Shown: piece after piece, positions 6,611-9,832 of the stretch
How the letters are laid out: each line of letters opens with the position of its first letter
How positions within the stretch are numbered: position 1 is the stretch's first letter
Assembly: GCA_964480825.1 (NCBI GenBank)
Contig: CAYZRJ010000023.1
Location: forward strand, 1 to 9,832
Direction: 5' to 3'
From: CAYZRJ01 sp964480825
Lineage (GTDB): Bacteria > Patescibacteriota > WWE3 > UBA101185 > UBA10185
DNA length: 9,832 bases
Notes under the pieces: generated by a model
Database searches by the model: none
Told to the model about the DNA's origin: nothing
Seen by the model: the letters and a program-made list of their open reading frames with translations, nothing else
Program-made: the position numbers and the translations under genes

Positions 6611-7256
6611 ATATGTTGGTGTGTATTCTAAATAGTTTATTTATAAGCTTTTTCGCTTTTTTCAAAATCCTATAATATACTCTTCGGCAAAGGCTAAAGT
6701 ATTGATTTGTCTGTAAATCTATTTCCTCGTAAATAGTTTTATTTCTAGTCTGTTCTGCCCATCTATTATCACCGTAAGAAAAATGCCAATATTCTTTTGG
6801 ATGTGCTACGAAGTTTTGTTCGAGCATCAATTTATTTAAAAGTTGTCTTAATTCTTGAGCTTTTCTAGAGATATTATCTGAAATTAATTGTGGTTCTTGA
6901 TAGTATTTTTGAAACGGTTCTGACAAATTTATTTCTATTCCGTCAGCATTTGCAAAAGAAACATCAACTGCCCCGCCTGTATTATGTGACGATTTACTTT
7001 CATCTGGATTGTTTACAAGACCTGGAATTATGTTCTTTCTGGAATCCCATAAAATTCGTTCCGTCTTTTTAGTTCTGTACGCAGAATCTATTTGTAAAAA
7101 CAGGTCTGTTGGTAATTTTTCTGCAATAATAGCAAGTTTTTTTGCCACGTCCGCTTGACATAATAATGGATAATCTATTGCTATTCTTTTGGTAATCGGA
7201 AGTTCTTTGATTCTATTGGAATATTTAGTTACTCGTACCAAATTTTGTTCATGCAC
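6609..7256 (-). CDS. VanX/DdpX-like D-Ala-D-Ala dipeptidase (peptidase family M15)
   Basis: M15 zinc peptidases cleave D-Ala-D-Ala: VanX-type members act on the free dipeptide in the cytoplasm, VanY-type on peptidoglycan precursors. The 215-residue product has SSHNTGGAVD (89-98), giving zinc ligands His91 and Asp98 with the exact family spacing, and EYWHF (155-159), giving catalytic Glu155 and ligand His158. DSAYRTKK (57-64) matches the Asp-Ala-Tyr-Arg stretch of VanX, with Arg61 as the likely transition-state residue. Length is close to VanX. There is no signal peptide, favouring a cytoplasmic dipeptidase, though a basic tail (about 190-210) could touch the membrane. The start is GTG, with an in-frame TAA upstream and no Shine-Dalgarno. 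It lies 29 bases after ftsW, so it is probably read with mraY-ftsW. VanX versus carboxypeptidase activity is undecided; no van ligase or regulator is in view. Confidence 0.82.
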   Translation of the reverse strand: MHEQNLVRVTKYSNRIKELPITKRIAIDYPLLCQADVAKKLAIIAEKLPTDLFLQIDSAYRTKKTERILWDSRKNIIPGLVNNPDESKSSHNTGGAVDVSFANADGIEINLSEPFQKYYQEPQLISDNISRKAQELRQLLNKLMLEQNFVAHPKEYWHFSYGDNRWAEQTRNKTIYEEIDLQTNQYFSLCRRVYYRILKKAKKLINKLFRIHTNI

Positions 7257-7285
7257 AAAACTATTTTAACAGAAGGTTACGTTTT

Positions 7286-8422
7286 TTAGACCTTTGCTCT
7301 CGAAATATTTACCAACACCCCTATTGCTATCATGCTAAATAGAAGCGAGGATCCTCCGTACGATATCAACGGTAACGGAACACCGGTATAAGGTATCAGT
7401 CCCGAATTAGCGGCCATATGAATCAAAAATTGCACGCCCAACCATGTTGCGACACCGGTTGCGACTAGCTTTCCTTCAAACGTACCGGCGGCTTTGGCAA
7501 CTTCTAGGGCTTTTAGTACTAAAAATAAAAAGGCACCAGATATAACAAACGATCCTATAAAGCCAAATTCCTCACCGATTACCGCAAATATAGAGTCTGT
7601 GGAAACTTCAGGTAAATATGTATATTTTTGCCTAGATTGGCCAAAACCTACCCCAAATAACCCTCCGGACCCAAGAGCTATTTTTACCTGCTTAACTTGG
7701 TAACCTTCTTCGGTAGATGAAGTTACGTGTGTTTTGTTCATGTACGTCATTAATCTTTCACGTCTATACGGTGAAATTAAAACAAAGGCTATAAATAACA
7801 AAGCTAAAACGGGCACTAAGTAAATAAAAGGTTTTAGAGTTTCTCCTGAGGCAACATACATCGCGGATCCTATTACAAAAATTATAATCGCGGTGGACAT
7901 GTTAGGTTCCAGTAACACCAAAATCGAGTATATTGATGCGTATAAAAGATAGGCCGAAAAAGATTTAACACTCTTTGATAAATGTTTGAACTTGAATGCT
8001 AAAAAAAGAACTATTGCTAATTTAGCCAATTCCGATGGTTGAAAGCTTAGTTCACCTATAAAGGGTAGCTTAGGTAAAGGCGAAGGATTAAAAACCAGCC
8101 ATCTGTTTGCGTTATTAATGCACGGTGCAAAACTTGTTGACATCGTACACGGCAAAAGACCCCACAAAGCTAAAAAAAGTAAAAAAACTAATGTAACTAC
8201 ATACATGACGGAAGACACCCCCACAAGCCTTTTATAAGCAATCTTGGAAAATATTTTAAAACCTAAAAATCCTAAAGCTACCCAACCCAAGTGTAAAATA
8301 AAAAACCTATACGGGTTGCCAAAAATATTTTGGGAGTGAGCAATGGATGAGTTATAAATAAATATCAGACCGACAGTTAACAAAAAATAAACTACATATT
8401 CAATCTCCCGAGCAGTTTTCAT
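7286..8422 (-). CDS. ftsW: SEDS-family peptidoglycan glycosyltransferase FtsW (FtsW/RodA)
   Basis: SEDS proteins polymerise lipid II into glycan strands in the membrane, with a class B penicillin-binding protein as partner. The 378-residue protein has about ten hydrophobic segments. Family landmarks: NNANRWLVF (103-111) and FQPSELAKLA (127-136); LEPNMSTA (171-178) where the family usually has QPDxGT; GSGGLFGVGFGQS (251-263); YLPEVSTDSIFAVIGEEFG (269-287), in which Asp276 is the expected essential acid; and LIPYTGVPLPLISYGGSS (342-359). The usually conserved Asp of QPDxGT is Asn here. The loop between NRW and FQPSE is longer than usual, and Cys92 and Cys101 in the preceding outer loop could form a disulfide. 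The start lies 3 bases after the mraY stop. I call it FtsW, not RodA, from its place in the dcw cluster. Confidence 0.9.
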   Translation of the reverse strand: MKTAREIEYVVYFLLTVGLIFIYNSSIAHSQNIFGNPYRFFILHLGWVALGFLGFKIFSKIAYKRLVGVSSVMYVVTLVFLLFLALWGLLPCTMSTSFAPCINNANRWLVFNPSPLPKLPFIGELSFQPSELAKLAIVLFLAFKFKHLSKSVKSFSAYLLYASIYSILVLLEPNMSTAIIIFVIGSAMYVASGETLKPFIYLVPVLALLFIAFVLISPYRRERLMTYMNKTHVTSSTEEGYQVKQVKIALGSGGLFGVGFGQSRQKYTYLPEVSTDSIFAVIGEEFGFIGSFVISGAFLFLVLKALEVAKAAGTFEGKLVATGVATWLGVQFLIHMAANSGLIPYTGVPLPLISYGGSSLLFSMIAIGVLVNISRAKV

Positions 8423-8425
8423 ATT

Positions 8426-9505
8426 TTAAAACAAAGAGATAAAAAAACCTAAAAGTGCAAAAAATATATTGAATATCCAAAACCTAAATGTAACCTTAGT
8501 CTCCGGCCATCCAAGTTTTTCAAAGTGATGGTGGATGGGAGCCATCCTAAATATCCTTTTTCCCGTTAATTTTACCGAAATTTGCTGAAGAGGGCTTGTT
8601 ACACCGTCAATTAAAAATACCATTCCGATTAGTATAAAGGCTACCTCGCGATGCGTTGCTATAGCTAAAACTGCCAGCGTGGCTCCCAAAACGTGCGAGC
8701 CAACGTTTCCCATCATAATGCGCGCAGGATAAACATTAAAATATAAAAACGGCAATAAAGCTCCGGCGAAGGTCGCACAAAATCCTGCCAAAGAGTTGTA
8801 TTCTAAAAAACGGGATATCGCCCAAAAAGTTACAAAACTAAAAAACGCCAATCCTCCTGCCAAACCGTCCAATCCGTCTGTAAAACTAACAGAATTTAAT
8901 ACAACAATGAAAAGCAAGAAAACAAAAATAGGATAAAAAAACCCGATGTGGATGTTTCCCAAAAACGGCATCCACACATAGTCCCATCCCAGCTTAAAAT
9001 AGACCCAATAAGCCATGAAACCGCCAATCAAACACTGAACAATAAACTTATGGTAAGTTTCAAGACCCGAACCCCTTTCGCTTCCAACTGTATGTGAAAT
9101 TTCTTTAAATCTTTCCCACGGACGCATTATCATAGAAATAATTTTCGGAAGGTTTCGATACTTAAACCTAAATCGCATATTGTTAAAAATGCCCGGTAAA
9201 TCCGAATTGTTATAAACCTTCACAAAATCTTCAACCAAACCCAACAGTCCGGCCAAACAGGCAATAAATAACGGCAATAAAGTTTGGGTGCGTGATCTGT
9301 TAAAAACGAGGGTAATCACAAATACAGTTAAAACAAATATAAACCCTCCCATGGTCGGGACACCCTGCTTTTCTTGGTGAACGCGACTCACCTCTCCCAT
9401 TTGTAAACGATAAATAAAATTTATCCAAAACGGATACAGAACAAAAGTAATAAAAAAAGTAATGAAAAATAAAAATAGGTCAAATCTTACTCCTAGATAA
9501 TCCAT
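8426..9505 (-). CDS. mraY: Phospho-MurNAc-pentapeptide translocase MraY (variant active site)
   Basis: MraY joins UDP-MurNAc-pentapeptide to undecaprenyl phosphate at the inner membrane, giving lipid I. The 359-residue multi-span protein has HQEKQGVPTMGG (43-54), SVSFTDGLDGLAGG (205-218), YPARIMMGNVGS (259-270) and the MraY-specific FRMAPIHHHFEKLGWPE (319-335). Two positions are unusual. The family Asp-Asp pair (Asp115-Asp116 in E. coli) is Glu92-Asp93 in GLVEDF, and the Asp of MGDxGS (Asp267 in E. coli), a metal ligand, is Asn267. The loop between VEDFVKV and the next helix (about 98-152) is enlarged and basic, about 40 residues longer than usual. It may still be active, or be a divergent relative of the family; no second mraY is seen here. 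The ATG has no Shine-Dalgarno. Confidence 0.9.
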   Translation of the reverse strand: MDYLGVRFDLFLFFITFFITFVLYPFWINFIYRLQMGEVSRVHQEKQGVPTMGGFIFVLTVFVITLVFNRSRTQTLLPLFIACLAGLLGLVEDFVKVYNNSDLPGIFNNMRFRFKYRNLPKIISMIMRPWERFKEISHTVGSERGSGLETYHKFIVQCLIGGFMAYWVYFKLGWDYVWMPFLGNIHIGFFYPIFVFLLFIVVLNSVSFTDGLDGLAGGLAFFSFVTFWAISRFLEYNSLAGFCATFAGALLPFLYFNVYPARIMMGNVGSHVLGATLAVLAIATHREVAFILIGMVFLIDGVTSPLQQISVKLTGKRIFRMAPIHHHFEKLGWPETKVTFRFWIFNIFFALLGFFISLF

Positions 9506-9536
9506 ATTTAGACTGTACTCGGTCGAACGCGAAGCG
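9506..9536 (-). other. murA-mraY gap with a mini-hairpin
   Basis: The 31-base gap begins, right after the murA-like stop, with a small hairpin: on the plus strand ACGC-GAA-GCGT (9527-9537). It contains GCGAAGC, a heptamer known to fold into an unusually stable DNA mini-hairpin. It has no T-run, so it is not a standard terminator, and chance is likely. No Shine-Dalgarno for mraY is seen. Confidence 0.3.
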
Positions 9537-9832
9537 TCACCTTGTTATCCTAGCTCCTAAACTAATTAACTTGTCAAAAAAGTTTTCTGAGGGCTCATAT
9601 AAACTTTTGTAGCCAATAAGTTCGGTTTTACCTTCGGCGGCCAACGCGGCTAAAACTAAAACATTGGCGTATCGCGGGTCTATTATATGCATTTTTTCGG
9701 CACGAAGTTTGCTGGGTCCTTCGATTTTGGAAACTGTATCGGGCTCTCCCATTTTTTCAAAATCATATGAGTCCTCGCTTATAACAGGCATAATACCAAC
9801 TTCCGAAGGTTTAACTACCTCTATATCGGCTC
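9537..9832 (-). CDS. murA: MurA-like UDP-GlcNAc enolpyruvyl transferase, C-terminal 97 residues
   Basis: Partial: the N-terminus lies beyond the right edge. MurA transfers enolpyruvate from PEP to UDP-GlcNAc, the first committed peptidoglycan step, in the cytoplasm. The visible end, SKIEGPSKLRAEKMHIIDPR then VLVLAALAAEGKTEL and FFDKLISLGARITR, follows the MurA C-terminus closely (GPxKLxG, DLRA, AALAAEGxTE, KLxxLGAxI). Two spots differ: DLR is DPR, and the His-Ile-Asp-Arg-Gly-Tyr stretch holding the PEP-contacting Arg (Arg397 of enterobacterial MurA) reads SLYEPSEN, with no Arg. The catalytic Cys/Asp region is outside the window. It could be a MurA paralogue or divergent homologue rather than the housekeeping enzyme. 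The frame is open to the edge, so the first Met inside the window (9791) is not the start. Confidence 0.72.
   Translation of the reverse strand, partial: ADIEVVKPSEVGIMPVISEDSYDFEKMGEPDTVSKIEGPSKLRAEKMHIIDPRYANVLVLAALAAEGKTELIGYKSLYEPSENFFDKLISLGARITR

Noticed and set aside
1..9832. CRISPR array, tRNA, rRNA or phage integration site
   Set aside because: No regularly spaced repeats, no tRNA cloverleaf or rRNA stretch, and no integrase or att-like pair was found on either strand.

Overview
The window is a compact, low-GC, gene-dense bacterial segment dominated by a division and cell-wall (dcw) cluster. All genes but one run on the minus strand. Read in the direction of transcription (right to left) the order is: a MurA-like enolpyruvyl transferase (3' part only), mraY, ftsW, a VanX-like M15 peptidase, a convergent M23-family peptidase (plus strand), a broken 5' copy of murG, a 92-residue unknown ORF, intact murG, ftsQ, ftsA, ftsZ, and the first 369 codons of an adenosylcobalamin-dependent ribonucleotide reductase (nrdJ) running off the left edge. 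TGA is used as stop by murA, ftsQ, ftsZ and the 92-residue ORF, so the code is not one with TGA reassigned. The reduced cluster (no murC, murD, ddl or ftsI between these genes), the divergent MurG glycine loop, mostly weak or absent Shine-Dalgarno sequences and the class II reductase suggest a Candidate Phyla Radiation / Patescibacteria genome. That assignment is inference from gene style, not a database result.

Right block (9832-7286): MurA-like protein, MraY and FtsW, covering UDP-MurNAc synthesis, lipid I synthesis and septal glycan polymerisation. mraY and ftsW are 3 bases apart. MraY carries Glu and Asn at two of the three positions that are normally essential Asp, and has an enlarged cytoplasmic loop. 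The MurA-like C-terminus lacks the usual C-terminal PEP-contacting Arg.

Middle block (7256-5590): an insertion between ftsW and murG, which are often near neighbours. It holds two predicted peptidoglycan peptidases that converge on one shared terminator, a 141-base relic of the 5' end of a second, diverged murG, a probable intrinsic terminator, and the unknown 92-residue ORF whose stop overlaps the murG GTG start. The relic differs from the intact murG at about 21% of bases, yet most changed codons are silent. It therefore looks like a piece of a once-functional, separately evolved murG rather than a recent local duplication.

Left block (5593-1): murG, ftsQ, ftsA and ftsZ form a tight unit (lipid II synthesis, divisome scaffold, membrane-anchored actin-like tether, tubulin-like ring), followed after 161 bases by nrdJ. 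A possible promoter lies at the end of ftsQ, with short dyads in the ftsA leader.
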